A DNA stretch of 64,000 nucleotides from Acidobacteriaceae bacterium. GTDB lineage: Bacteria > Acidobacteriota > Terriglobia > Terriglobales > Acidobacteriaceae. Every line of letters begins with the position of its first letter. Within the stretch, counting starts at the first letter, position 1. Below the pieces are notes generated by a model. It did no database searches. It was not told the origin of the DNA and saw nothing but the letters and a program-made list of their open reading frames with translations. The translations under genes were made by a program, and so were the position numbers. The stretch spans positions 1-64,000 of the forward strand of contig PLBY01000145.1 in the NCBI GenBank assembly GCA_003134655.1. Direction: 5' to 3'. Of this stretch, positions 1 through 8,881 are shown in pieces.

Positions 1-44
1 CGACACAGACTCCTTCGGGACTCATTCCTCGTGTTGCGAACCGA

Positions 45-90
45 CCCAGCGCTGAAGCGCTGGGCTAAGTTGTTTCGCCGCTGTGCGGCT
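45..90. repeat. Paired-hairpin repeat, family F5, copy 1
   Basis: Two hairpins lie 12 bases apart. The first has a perfect 9-bp stem (CCCAGCGCT, loop GA, AGCGCTGGG); the second is GCCGC-tgt-GCGGC. The linker (GGGCT...TTTCGCCGCT) and the second hairpin recur near 43790-43855 and 45410-45451, where they fall inside reading frames. Nothing else is recognisable in bases 1-170. Confidence 0.6.
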
Positions 91-170
91 CTGGACTCCG
101 TGGGTTGAGCAGCCTGGTTTACACCGGCCTGCAGGGATGGCTCGCGCGAGGATCCTTGGCAATGGCAAGA

Positions 171-206
171 GCGCGGGCGGGGGCGGGGGCGCCCGCGCCA
201 CATACA
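171..206. repeat. REP-like palindrome, family F1, copy 1
   Basis: A 9-bp perfect stem (GCGCGGGCG / CGCCCGCGC) is followed by CCACATAC. Copies with shorter stems and the same CCACAT tail occur at 32827 and 59177. On the opposite strand the tail reads GTGG just before the palindrome, as in REP elements. It sits directly upstream of the GNAT gene. Confidence 0.6.
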
Positions 207-233
207 CCACACACTCATACAAAGCTAAAGCTT

Positions 234-920
234 ATGCATCCACTCGACAATGTGATTTGGCAGGCGCTGACTACTCGGGATTCGCAGTTTGCCGAGAGCT
301 TCCAGGAGGCGCGGCGCTTTGTTCGGGAGGTAGGCCCGTTGGGCGCATTCCGCGAGTACGGGGCACAGGGCTTCGCGTCCTTGGCCGGACTGGTTGGAAC
401 CGGCGGGACGGTCGGGCTATTCCTCGACGACCCGTACGAATCGCGAGTCGGTTGGGACTTCGTGGTTGGCGCGCCGCTGCTGCAGATGGTAGCTGACAAC
501 GGAATTGGGTCGCCTGCCTTGGCGAACGCTGGCGCAGAGCTCATCGAGCTTGGTCCCCAGGACTCGCTGGAGATGATTGAACTGACTGCCCTGACGAAAC
601 CTGGGCCGTTTGGCAGTCGTACTCATGAACTGGGCACGTACCTGGGCATTCGAACGCAGGGGAAACTGGTTGCCATGGCGGGCGAGCGCTTGAAAGTTCC
701 GGGGCACACCGAGGTTAGCGCCGTGTGCACCCATCCGGAGCACACGGGCAAGGGCTACGCGGGAATTCTGATGGCGGAAGTGATGAGGCGGATTCGCGAG
801 CGGGGAGAGACGCCATTTCTGCACGTTCGAGCAGACAATGGGCGGGCGGTTGAGATCTATAAGAGGTTGGGATTTCGGGAGAGAAAACTGGGGCACTTCG
901 CGGTGCTGCGAAAGGCTTAG
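234..920 (+). CDS. GNAT family N-acetyltransferase
   Basis: A 228-residue protein, probably cytoplasmic, that transfers acetyl from acetyl-CoA to an unknown amine. The C-terminal third carries the GNAT fold: a strand ending EVSAVCTHPE, then the pyrophosphate-binding loop HTGKGYAG (about residues 164-171) and the closing stretch HVRADNGRAVEIYKRLGF typical of motif B. The N-terminal 120 residues resemble no family I can name. The reading frame is open further upstream to 105, but that part is encoded by a REP palindrome, so the ATG at 234 is preferred; no strong ribosome-binding site is visible. It stands alone, with repeats on both sides. Confidence 0.85.
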   Translation: MHPLDNVIWQALTTRDSQFAESFQEARRFVREVGPLGAFREYGAQGFASLAGLVGTGGTVGLFLDDPYESRVGWDFVVGAPLLQMVADNGIGSPALANAGAELIELGPQDSLEMIELTALTKPGPFGSRTHELGTYLGIRTQGKLVAMAGERLKVPGHTEVSAVCTHPEHTGKGYAGILMAEVMRRIRERGETPFLHVRADNGRAVEIYKRLGFRERKLGHFAVLRKA

Positions 921-941
921 GGTCCGATTCAGTGGTCGGGT

Positions 942-983
942 GTGGCGGCGAGACGCCGCCACTACAGCCGGCGAGTCGCCGGC
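942..983. repeat. Tandem pair of REP-like palindromes
   Basis: GTGGCGGCG-aga-CGCCGCCAC (perfect 9-bp stem) is followed by TACAG, then GCCGGC-gagtc-GCCGGC followed by GCTACGA. Both stems are followed by CTAC, i.e. GTAG precedes the palindrome on the minus strand. The pair fills the gap between the convergent GNAT and TonB genes and could also act as a transcription stop. Confidence 0.6.
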
Positions 984-997
984 GCTACGAAGAAAAC

Positions 998-1993
998 TCA
1001 GTACAGGTGGAAGTCGACTTCTACGGCGATCTCGACCCGCACGGGGTGACCGTCTTTCATGGCGGGCTCGAACTTCCAATTCTTCACGGCTTCGATGGCC
1101 TTCTCATCGAGTCCCATACCAAGGCTGCTCAGCACGCGGATGTTGCTGGGACGGCCATCGGTTCCGACGATCAGACCGAGAGTGCAGACTCCCTGGTACT
1201 TCGCTTTGCGAGCTTCTTCGGAGAATTCGGGTTCGGGCGCGTAGATCTGGCGTGGCGGGGAAACACCGCCGCCGACGTGGAAGATGCCTCCACCAGTGCC
1301 GCCGCCTTCACCGGGACCGAAGCCTGGTCCCTTGCCCGATCCCACACCTCCGCCGCTACCTGAACCGATACCGCTGCCCGAGCCGGTGCCGTTTGAGGGC
1401 AGCATGGCGTGGGACATGGGGTCCCCCAGGTTCGGCATGTTGTTGGAAGCCAGTTGGACTTGCGGGGGAATCACGATGGTCGGTTCCACCGCGAGTTTCG
1501 GATGATCATTGCGGATGACCACGACGGGTGGCGTGATCTGCGTCATCGCAAACTTCGGGAGCTTGCCCTTGCTGGCCTGCAGAACGTCGCGATCACCACC
1601 GCCGCCACCGCCGCCAACTTGCGTCTTGGAAGGCTTCAGAGCCGGGATCTCGCCGGGGTCCACCAGGGTAACCGTGACCTTTGCCGCCGGGGCTGCATTC
1701 ACCACGTGGCGTCCCAGCATATAGCCGGCGATCACGACTCCCACGATCAGAACATGCACGCCCGTCGAACCCAGGGCGCCGTTTCTCCAATTGTTGTAAA
1801 AGCCCCAGATGTCTTTGACGGGTTCCGGCTTCGATTCCAGCTTGAGGGGTGGAAGCTTTTTGGGGAAGAAAAAGTCGTCCAGTTCGCGAAACAGGGACTT
1901 GTAGAGGGGTTCTTCGAAGGTAGTGTTCGCCAAAAGCAGGTGGAGCTCTGGCTCGTTGGCGGGGCCGCTCGGGTTGATTGGTTCGGATCCCAT
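998..1993 (-). CDS. Energy transducer TonB-family protein
   Basis: A 331-residue inner-membrane protein. Residues 1-70 are cytoplasmic and end in a basic/aromatic stretch; one membrane helix spans about 77-95 (HVLIVGVVIAGYMLG). A periplasmic linker follows with Gly runs, including a long GSGSG-type stretch, and then a TonB C-terminal domain over the last 80 residues (YAPEPEFSEEARKAKYQG ... AIEAVKNWKFEPAM). Such proteins couple the proton gradient to outer-membrane receptors or act as other periplasm-spanning linkers. The long cytoplasmic N-terminus differs from classical TonB and is common in acidobacterial homologues. The start at 1993 is the last Met before the conserved part; an upstream extension to 2215 is open but unlike protein. 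No exbB/exbD is nearby. Confidence 0.85.
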   Translation of the reverse strand: MGSEPINPSGPANEPELHLLLANTTFEEPLYKSLFRELDDFFFPKKLPPLKLESKPEPVKDIWGFYNNWRNGALGSTGVHVLIVGVVIAGYMLGRHVVNAAPAAKVTVTLVDPGEIPALKPSKTQVGGGGGGGDRDVLQASKGKLPKFAMTQITPPVVVIRNDHPKLAVEPTIVIPPQVQLASNNMPNLGDPMSHAMLPSNGTGSGSGIGSGSGGGVGSGKGPGFGPGEGGGTGGGIFHVGGGVSPPRQIYAPEPEFSEEARKAKYQGVCTLGLIVGTDGRPSNIRVLSSLGMGLDEKAIEAVKNWKFEPAMKDGHPVRVEIAVEVDFHLY

Positions 1994-2283
1994 AATTCTG
2001 GTCTGGACATCCTCGCCGGTCTGCTTGGACCAGCCTGCTAGTTTCGCTGCCCTGCCACGCCCTCTGTACACAGATGAGCGCAACCCAGCACAAGTTGCAT
2101 GGACTTCTGTCCCTTTTTTGTCAACAAGGTACCTGTCGGCTGCCCCCACGGACATCGGGCCAGAGTGCCTACTTTCTAAAATTGTACCTCTAGTCGACTT
2201 ATTCCGACAGTGCATTCCGGTGTCCTTGGCAAATGTCGAAAAGACATGTCCTGAGGATCATCTAGACTTGCCGAAAAACCGCA
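1994..2283. other. Intergenic stretch upstream of tonB-like gene
   Basis: No gene is convincing here. The minus frame stays open to 2215, but its composition and lack of a start signal argue against translation. It is the divergent spacer between the TonB-family gene and ileS and must hold the promoter of the former, which I cannot place. Confidence 0.5.
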
Positions 2284-2361
2284 AACCACGAAGGACACGA
2301 AGGATCACGAAGGCTCTGTTTCCATGAGTTTCCTTCGTGCGACTTCGTGCCCTTCGTGGTT
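2284..2361. repeat. Long inverted repeat of the AACCACGAAGGACAC family (F7)
   Basis: The left arm begins AACCACGAAGGACACGAAGG; the right arm, read on the other strand, begins AACCACGAAGGGCACGAAG. The arms are about 30 bases with roughly five mismatches and a 20-base loop. Each arm is built from a 9-10-base unit (ACGAAGG). It lies upstream of the ileS promoter, so here it is not downstream of a gene. Confidence 0.75.
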
Positions 2362-2387
2362 AAGATTCGTCTCACGATCCCTCTGCA

Positions 2388-2416
2388 TGGACGTTCCCTG
2401 CCCCGCTCCCTATAAT
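2388..2416 (+). promoter_or_regulatory. Probable housekeeping-sigma promoter of ileS-lspA
   Basis: TGGACG (2388-2393), 17-base spacer, perfect TATAAT (2411-2416). Transcription would start near 2423. The -10 box overlaps the upstream ATG at 2415, which argues that translation begins later, at GTG 2451. Confidence 0.6.
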
Positions 2417-2450
2417 GAAAAGATTCAATCATTTGGGAGACGCGAACCGA

Positions 2451-5291
2451 GTGGCCTTCGAACTCAAAAAGACCATCAATCTGCCGAAAACTGACTTTCC
2501 GATGAAGGCCAACCTGCCTCAGAATGAGCCCAAAATGCTCGAACGCTGGGAGCAGACGGGCATCTACGAGCGCATCCGGAAGGCCCGGAAAGGCGCGCCC
2601 CGCTTCATTTTGCATGACGGGCCTCCGTACACCAGCGGGCCCATCCACATGGGCACGGCGATGAATAAGTGCCTGAAGGATTTCATCGTCAAATCGAAGA
2701 CCATGGCGGGGTTCGATGCGCCCTACGTGCCCGGGTGGGATTGCCACGGGTTGCCCATCGAGATCAAGGTCGACAAGGAACTGGGCGGCAAAAAGCTGCA
2801 AATGAAGCCCACCGACGTGCGCGCCGAGTGCCGCAAGTATGCGCAGAAGTATCTTGATCTGCAGCGGACGCAGTTCAAGCGCATCGGCGTATTCGGGAGA
2901 TTTGACCGGCCGTATGCCACGATGACTGCGCAGTATGAGTCGGTGGTGCTGTCGACGTTCTTTTCGTTTTACGAGAACGGATTCGTGTACAAGGGGCTGC
3001 GCGCCGTCTATTGGTGCATGCATGACGAGACCGCGCTGGCCGAGGCGGAAGTCGAGTATGAAAACCACACCAGCACGACAGTGTGGGTGAAGTACGGGCT
3101 GCTCGACGATCCCGCGAAGATTGATCCGACGCTCGCGGGGAAAAAAGTTTCGACGATTATCTGGACGACGACTCCGTGGACGCTGCCCGCTTCGATGGCG
3201 GTGGCGTTTCATCCGGATGAAGAGTACGTGGCGCTGGAAGCGGGCGGCGAAGTCTACATCGTGGCGTCGCGGCTGGCCGCCGATGCGACGGCGAAGTGCA
3301 ATCTCGCCGATCCGAAGCCGTTGGCGCACTTCCCTGGGCGGAGGCTGGAGCGTCTGAACTTTCAGCATCCATTTCTGGATCGCAAGGTTCTGGGCGTGCT
3401 GGCGGATTACGTCACCATGGACACGGGAACCGGCGTTGTGCACACAGCGCCGTCACATGGCGCCGAGGACTTTATCACCGGCATGAAGTATGGGCTCGAT
3501 GCCACGAGCAACGTCGATGAAAAGGGCATCCTGCGCAACGGACTGCCGGAGTACACGGGCAAGCGTGTGTGGGAGGCGAACCAGCCGATCGTCGATCTGG
3601 TGCGGAGCCGCGGGGCGCTGCTGCATACCGAGAAGACGGAGCACTCGTATCCGCATTGCTGGCGCTGTCATAATCCGGTGATTTTTCGCGCGACGGAGCA
3701 GTGGTTCATCTCGATGGAAACGCCGATGCCGGGCGGGGCTGGGAAGAACGACACGTTGCGCACGCGGACGCTGGACGAAATCAAGAAGGTGAAGTGGGAT
3801 CCGGCATGGGGCGAAGAGCGGTTGTCGAACATGATCCAGACGCGGCCGGATTGGTGCATCTCGCGGCAGCGTGTGTGGGGCGTGCCGATCGCCGTATTTC
3901 TGTGCGAGAGTTGCGGCAAGCCGCTCAACGATCACGCAGTTAACAAGAGAGTCGTGGAGCTGTTCAAGAAGTCCGGTGCCGATGCGTGGTTCACGCCGGA
4001 GTCGGACACGATTCTTCCCGCGGGGACGAAGTGTCCGCACTGCAGCGGAACTAAGTTCGAGAAGGAAACGGACATCTTCGATGTGTGGCTGGAGTCGGGC
4101 GCGAGCTATCTGGCGTTAGTCGACGATGAGCCTGATTATCCGTGGCCCTCGGACTTGTATCTCGAGGGCGGCGATCAGTACCGCGGATGGTTTCAATCTT
4201 CCCTGCTCTGCGCCATGGGGACGCATGCCACGCCGCCGTACAAAGGCGTGGTGACGCCCGGGTGGACGCTCGACGAAAAGGGCCAGGCCATGTCGAAATC
4301 GCGCGGGAATGACGTGGACCCTGTCGATATCTCGAGCCGACTCGGGGGTGAAGTTGTCCGGCTATGGGTGGCGTCGGTTGATTTCCGCGAAGACGTGGTC
4401 GGGTCGGAAGCGCTGATGCTGCGGGTGGCGGAAAATTACCGCAAGATCCGCAATACGTTCCGCTACATCCTGGGAAATGTGGGGGACTTCGATCCGCAGA
4501 CGGATGCGGTGCCGTTCGACCAGATGGATCCGCTCGACCAGTATATGCTGCGTCAGACCTGCGGGTTCGTGGCCGACGTGCGGAGTGCGTACGAGGAGTA
4601 CGCCTTCCACAAGATTTACCACCGCGTGAACCACTTCTGCATCGTGGACCTGAGCGCGTTTTACTTCGACGTGCTCAAGGACCGGCTGTATATTTCTGCG
4701 CCGAAATCGGAGGCGCGGCGGTCAGCACAGACGGCGGTTTGGCGTATCGGTGAGGCGCTGGTGCGGGTGTTGGCGCCGGTGATGAGCTTTACTTGTGAGG
4801 AGATCTGGCCGTACCTGCCGAAAGTTGCTGGGCGCGAGGAGAGTGTGCATCTGGCGCAGTTCCCGACAACGGCCGAGCTTCTGGGGAACGCTGCGCTGCT
4901 GGCAACGGGTTCGAAGTCGGACGAGGAGTGGGCAAGCCTGCGGTCGGTGCGCGATGAAGTGCTCAAGGCGCTGGAGGAGGCCCGGAACAACAAACTGATC
5001 GGGACCGGACTGGAAGCACAGGTGTCGATCACCGCGTCGGATCCTTTGTATTCGCTGCTGCAGCGCCACGCGGAACAACTGCGGTATCTGTTCATCGTGT
5101 CGGCGGTTACGCTCACGCAGGGGTCGGGCAATGGGACCGGTGGGGTGCACATTGAGGTGAAGAAAGCCGATGGGGCCAAGTGCGAACGCTGCTGGAACTA
5201 TTCCACGCACGTTGGCGAAGATAAAACGTATCCCACGGTCTGCGAGCGCTGCAGCGAGGTGCTGAAAGAACTGGAAGCGCGCGCTCACTGA
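2451..5291 (+). CDS. ileS: Isoleucyl-tRNA synthetase
   Basis: A class I aminoacyl-tRNA synthetase of 946 residues (958 if started at ATG 2415) that charges tRNA-Ile and edits valine. The family N-terminus LNLPKTDFPM is present as INLPKTDFPMKANLP. The HIGH-like signature reads GPIHMGTAMNK and the KMSKS loop reads GQAMSKSRGN, both slightly unusual. An internal zinc knuckle (CESCGKPLND ... CPHCSGTKF) and a C-terminal zinc finger (CERCWNY ... VCERC) are intact. I prefer GTG 2451 because a GGGAG lies 11 bases upstream and the ATG at 2415 overlaps the -10 box. It forms an operon with lspA through an ATGA overlap. Confidence 0.95.
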   Translation: MAFELKKTINLPKTDFPMKANLPQNEPKMLERWEQTGIYERIRKARKGAPRFILHDGPPYTSGPIHMGTAMNKCLKDFIVKSKTMAGFDAPYVPGWDCHGLPIEIKVDKELGGKKLQMKPTDVRAECRKYAQKYLDLQRTQFKRIGVFGRFDRPYATMTAQYESVVLSTFFSFYENGFVYKGLRAVYWCMHDETALAEAEVEYENHTSTTVWVKYGLLDDPAKIDPTLAGKKVSTIIWTTTPWTLPASMAVAFHPDEEYVALEAGGEVYIVASRLAADATAKCNLADPKPLAHFPGRRLERLNFQHPFLDRKVLGVLADYVTMDTGTGVVHTAPSHGAEDFITGMKYGLDATSNVDEKGILRNGLPEYTGKRVWEANQPIVDLVRSRGALLHTEKTEHSYPHCWRCHNPVIFRATEQWFISMETPMPGGAGKNDTLRTRTLDEIKKVKWDPAWGEERLSNMIQTRPDWCISRQRVWGVPIAVFLCESCGKPLNDHAVNKRVVELFKKSGADAWFTPESDTILPAGTKCPHCSGTKFEKETDIFDVWLESGASYLALVDDEPDYPWPSDLYLEGGDQYRGWFQSSLLCAMGTHATPPYKGVVTPGWTLDEKGQAMSKSRGNDVDPVDISSRLGGEVVRLWVASVDFREDVVGSEALMLRVAENYRKIRNTFRYILGNVGDFDPQTDAVPFDQMDPLDQYMLRQTCGFVADVRSAYEEYAFHKIYHRVNHFCIVDLSAFYFDVLKDRLYISAPKSEARRSAQTAVWRIGEALVRVLAPVMSFTCEEIWPYLPKVAGREESVHLAQFPTTAELLGNAALLATGSKSDEEWASLRSVRDEVLKALEEARNNKLIGTGLEAQVSITASDPLYSLLQRHAEQLRYLFIVSAVTLTQGSGNGTGGVHIEVKKADGAKCERCWNYSTHVGEDKTYPTVCERCSEVLKELEARAH

Positions 5292-5785
5292 TGAAGACTT
5301 CGGCACGAATCACACATTTCCTCCTCGCGCTGCTCGTTGTGCTGCTCGACCGCTGGACGAAGCGGATGGTGGCCGCGCACATCGCGATGTACACGCACAT
5401 CCAGATTATCCCGGGATTCTTCCGAATCACGCACACGGAAAATACCGGGGCGGCGTTCAGCTTGTTTGCGGATTCTCCGTCGCATTGGAAGACTGCGCTG
5501 CTGATTGGGTTCTCGCTGATCGCGATGATCATCGTGTCGGTGCTGCTGTGGAGGCAGGCGCGCGCGCTGACCATCACGGGGATCGCGCTCTCGCTGATTC
5601 TGGGCGGGGCGGTGGGAAACCTTTGGGACCGCGTAGCGAGTGGCCGAGTGGTGGATTTTCTGCTCTTCTATGTGAAGTCGTACCAGTGGCCGGTGTTCAA
5701 TCTGGCGGACAGCGCGATCGTCGTGGGCGCTTCACTGCTGGTGATTGAGATCCTGTTCACGCATCACACGCAATCGGAGACATAG
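5291..5785 (+). CDS. lspA: Lipoprotein signal peptidase II
   Basis: A 164-residue inner-membrane aspartic protease that removes the signal peptide from diacylglyceryl-modified prolipoproteins. Four membrane helices are visible. The conserved blocks are DRWTK (20-24), ENTGAAFSLF (50-59), GNLWDRVASGRVVDFL with catalytic Asp122, and FNLADSAI with catalytic Asp140. Its ATG overlaps the ileS stop (ATGA), so the two are translationally coupled, a pairing found in many bacteria. Substrates in this window would include the lipoproteins at 47973 and 60264. It ends three bases before the convergent gene at 5789, leaving no room for a classical terminator. Confidence 0.96.
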   Translation: MKTSARITHFLLALLVVLLDRWTKRMVAAHIAMYTHIQIIPGFFRITHTENTGAAFSLFADSPSHWKTALLIGFSLIAMIIVSVLLWRQARALTITGIALSLILGGAVGNLWDRVASGRVVDFLLFYVKSYQWPVFNLADSAIVVGASLLVIEILFTHHTQSET

Positions 5786-5788
5786 CTT

Positions 5789-6394
5789 CTAGCGAAGCTC
5801 CAATTGCCCCGCGCCGACATGCGCATGGACCCGAAACTTGCCCGGTCCGCGATGATCAAACGAGCGAAACAATCCTCCCTTGGAAACGTCGAAGGCCGAA
5901 GCCTCCAAATCGCCCGTCAACACTGAGGCATCCACGTGTCCATTCTCGTCGGGGCGGCCGATCTCCATTGTGAGGTGGCCGGCGTGAATCTCCACATCTT
6001 TGTCACCACGAATGCCGTCGATATTCATCTCTCCGGCAAACATGCGAGCGTACAGATTCGATGTTTTCGGAACCTCGATCCTTAGCTCAAAGTTGTTGTG
6101 GGGACATCCCCTCACGCGGATCCCAGCCTCGTCGCCGTTCACCTGGATTCGAACTCGAACTTCCTTCTCTTCGTCCGTCCGCGTGGTGTAGGAGACGCGT
6201 AGCTGGCTGTCGTCCCTGCCCGTCACCTCAATGGCGCCGGGGCAAAGCGACATCCGCACGCGACCGCCCGAAACAAACCTGGCTTCAACAGGGCTCTTGC
6301 CGACTTCTTCAATATCCGAGGCCTGAGCATGAGCGCTCGGAAGAAACAGCACCAGCGTGCAGAACGCTACCAGCATTACCAAGGCATTTCGCAT
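5789..6394 (-). CDS. Secreted protein with beta-helix-like (DUF4097-type) repeats
   Basis: A 201-residue exported protein. Residues 1-23 form a signal peptide (MRNALVMLVAFCTLVLF..AHAQ). The rest is a series of short beta strands separated by turns (GAIEVTGRDDSQLRVSY, GEMNIDGIRGDKDVEIHAG, GHLTMEIG), the pattern of the adhesin-like DUF4097 family often found beside anti-sigma or cell-envelope genes. No catalytic motif is visible. I chose ATG 6394 because a GGAGG lies 8 bases upstream; a GTG two codons earlier would be too close to it. Function unknown. Confidence 0.75.
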   Translation of the reverse strand: MRNALVMLVAFCTLVLFLPSAHAQASDIEEVGKSPVEARFVSGGRVRMSLCPGAIEVTGRDDSQLRVSYTTRTDEEKEVRVRIQVNGDEAGIRVRGCPHNNFELRIEVPKTSNLYARMFAGEMNIDGIRGDKDVEIHAGHLTMEIGRPDENGHVDASVLTGDLEASAFDVSKGGLFRSFDHRGPGKFRVHAHVGAGQLELR

Positions 6395-6463
6395 GGGCAC
6401 ACCTCCGCTCCGCTTTGGGATACGAAGGGTTCAACGCAGAAGTTCCGTGGAATTGGCAGCCGG

Positions 6464-8863
6464 TTACGGCGTGCCGTAGAGCTGTTTGTAGACGTTGGCG
6501 TTGCGCATGATTGCCTGCACATATTCGCGGGTTTCGGTGAACGGGATCGACTCGACGAACTCTGCCGAGTCGCGATACTTGCCCTGTCCCATCCACTCCT
6601 CGACGCGGTCGGAACCCGCGTTGTAAGCGGCCAAAGCGTTTTCGAACGATCCGCCAAACTTGTCGACCATGCCGCGGAAGTAACGTGTGCCCAGTTGCAG
6701 ATTGACCTCTGGGGTAAACAGTTGGGTCGGGTTGTAGCGCTTCAGATCCACCTGATGTGCAACGACCTTGCCGGTCTTGGGCAGCAATTGCATGAGCCCC
6801 ACGGCGTTGGCGCGCGAAACCGCGAGCGGATTGAACTCCGATTCCTGGCGGATCAGCGACGCCACTAGATAAGGATCGAGGCCGTTGGCGACGGAGAATC
6901 TTTTCAGGTCGGTCCAGTACGGGCGCGGGAACAGAGCTTCCCAGTACGCGCGCGGCAACGTCGGAATGTCGACGGCGAAATAGCTAGGGACAGAGTGCTT
7001 CATCACTTCGATAGCCCGGTCGTAATGGCCAGTGTCGATGTAGAGCTGCGCGGTCTCGGAGGGACCCCAGTTGCCGCCGTCGGCGGTGGCGGCTGCCTGC
7101 AATTCGCGCACGGCAAAGTCAATCAAGCCGCCGTTGCCCAGCAACTGCGCCTTCTGCAGGTGGAGGTCGTCCGTTGGAAGTTCCGACAACGTCACCTTCT
7201 CGCCATGTTCGAGCGGCGGAATGTGATCGAGCAGAGGATACTGCCCCGGTGGATCCGTTCCCGCGGGAAGTTTCTGCAAGCGCTGCCGGCCGAGTTCCGC
7301 ATAGTAATAGTTGCGGAAGCGGTCCGACAATTTCTGGTAATAGGCGCGGGCCATCGCGGGCTGGTTGTCTTCTTCCGCCAGGCGGGCACGCCAGTACAAC
7401 GCCGCGGAGGTTTCGTTGCCTCCGGGATACATCCCGATCTGCTCGTCGAATAATTTCTTAGCTTCATCGTTTCGTCCAAAGCGAAGAGTGAGCCACGCCG
7501 CTTTCCAGTGCGCGTACGAGCCGCGGGATCCGTTGGGGAAACGCTGCTGCAGTTCGCGAAAAGCGTCGAGCGCCTGGTCATATTCGTGATGCACGAGATG
7601 CAGATTCGCCACCGAGAGCAGCGCCGCCTCTAACCAGGGACTGGCGGGGTCGGCTTGGCGGAGTTGGTCCACCATACTGTAGAACAAGGCGTTCTCATCC
7701 GACGCCCAGGCGACTTCGCCGAGAATGTACAGGCGCTGGGCATTTTGCTCGGGAGTGGCGCCCGGCAGATTGGTCATCTCCGACTTGGCCTCGCGGTTGC
7801 GGCCACTTTTGTGGAGCGCGTCGGCTAACGCGAGTTCGGCCGCTGCCGGACGCGACTCCGCGGTGGCATGGCTCGCAAGCTCGCGATATTCATCCACCGC
7901 ATCGTTGTAGCGCTTGGCCTTCATCAGCAGGTCGGCTCGGGTCTTTCGTTGCGCCGGGCTAGCGGGCGGCAGCGATGGAAGTTTCTTCAGCTCCGCAAAT
8001 GCTGCATCGGCTTCGGCCGCGGTTGGCATGTTGTAGTAGACGTTCGCGAGGGCCTCGGCGGCTTTGTCCTTCTGGCCTATCGCGGCGTAAGCGCGCCCGA
8101 GCGTGAACTCGTAATCGGATCTCGCGGGCAGGCGGTCCTTCTCCAGCAGGTCGGCGGCTTCTGCGGCGCGGCCTTCGGTCAACAACGCGGCGGCGTAACT
8201 CAAGTGGGCGTCACGAACCAGCAGCGAATCCGAATACGTCGTACTGAAGTTGGCCAACGCGGCAAGACCTTCGGCCTGATGGCCGGTTTGCAGGTAGCAG
8301 GTTCCAAGCCAGTAGGCGACGTAATCGCCCAGATCTCCGGCGAGAGGCTTGGCGCGGTTCAGCGGATCGATGGCCTTGGCGCAATCATGGTCGAGGACGT
8401 GGGCGTATCCCACGACGAGCCAGGCGAGCGCTCCGGCGTCCTCTTTGGAGTGGCCGCGCGCGTAGGCTTCGACTCCGGCGTAACCCGCTGGAGTACGATC
8501 GAGGATTAACTGCTGCGCCATGGGGCGCAAGGTTGTGGACGCTACGAACGCCTGGCGAATGCGGCGCACGCGAGGGGACATCGGGCGGTGTTTCTTCGCG
8601 GTTGTATGGGCGGGTGCCGTCTTCTTAGCCGGAGCATGTGTGCCCGTGGTCTTGCTGGGCGTAGCGGACGATTTCGTTTGCGAAGATTTATGCTGTGCGG
8701 GCTTATTGGGGGCAGGTGCGGTCGTGTCAGTCTGCTTGTCGGGAGTCGGGGAAGCCGCTGGCGTGGAAGCCTGCTGAGGACGAGGGGATGCAGCCGAGCG
8801 CGTGTCGCTCAGAAGCCCGCACGTCACGGCGAGCGCGAGCACCCACCACCACTTGAGACCCAA
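6464..8863 (-). CDS. Soluble lytic murein transglycosylase with TPR-like domain
   Basis: An exported enzyme of about 799 residues that cleaves the MurNAc-GlcNAc bond of peptidoglycan, leaving anhydro-MurNAc ends. A signal peptide (GLKWWWVLALAVTCGLL) is followed by a Pro/Thr/Lys-rich linker, then about 550 residues of helical TPR-type repeats as in the ring of Slt70. The SLT domain is C-terminal: catalytic Glu in RQESEFNPLAVS (128 residues from the C-terminus), then GLMQLLPKTG and ALAAYNAG. The start is uncertain: TTG 8863 has AAGGTGG five bases upstream, whereas TTG 8908 has none and would translate through an inverted repeat. Its anhydro-muropeptide products are the substrates of the nagZ-anmK pair at 57915-60271. 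Confidence 0.88.
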   Translation of the reverse strand: MGLKWWWVLALAVTCGLLSDTRSAASPRPQQASTPAASPTPDKQTDTTAPAPNKPAQHKSSQTKSSATPSKTTGTHAPAKKTAPAHTTAKKHRPMSPRVRRIRQAFVASTTLRPMAQQLILDRTPAGYAGVEAYARGHSKEDAGALAWLVVGYAHVLDHDCAKAIDPLNRAKPLAGDLGDYVAYWLGTCYLQTGHQAEGLAALANFSTTYSDSLLVRDAHLSYAAALLTEGRAAEAADLLEKDRLPARSDYEFTLGRAYAAIGQKDKAAEALANVYYNMPTAAEADAAFAELKKLPSLPPASPAQRKTRADLLMKAKRYNDAVDEYRELASHATAESRPAAAELALADALHKSGRNREAKSEMTNLPGATPEQNAQRLYILGEVAWASDENALFYSMVDQLRQADPASPWLEAALLSVANLHLVHHEYDQALDAFRELQQRFPNGSRGSYAHWKAAWLTLRFGRNDEAKKLFDEQIGMYPGGNETSAALYWRARLAEEDNQPAMARAYYQKLSDRFRNYYYAELGRQRLQKLPAGTDPPGQYPLLDHIPPLEHGEKVTLSELPTDDLHLQKAQLLGNGGLIDFAVRELQAAATADGGNWGPSETAQLYIDTGHYDRAIEVMKHSVPSYFAVDIPTLPRAYWEALFPRPYWTDLKRFSVANGLDPYLVASLIRQESEFNPLAVSRANAVGLMQLLPKTGKVVAHQVDLKRYNPTQLFTPEVNLQLGTRYFRGMVDKFGGSFENALAAYNAGSDRVEEWMGQGKYRDSAEFVESIPFTETREYVQAIMRNANVYKQLYGTP

Positions 8864-8881
8864 TCGAACCACCTTAGTATT

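Noticed and set aside
105-233. Longer N-terminus of the GNAT protein
   Set aside because: This part is encoded by the F1 palindrome and is Ala/Gly/Pro/His-rich; ATG 234 begins the plausible protein.
2262-3443. 393-residue minus-strand ORF over the ileS start
   Set aside because: Arg/His-rich shadow of ileS that also runs through the F7 inverted repeat.
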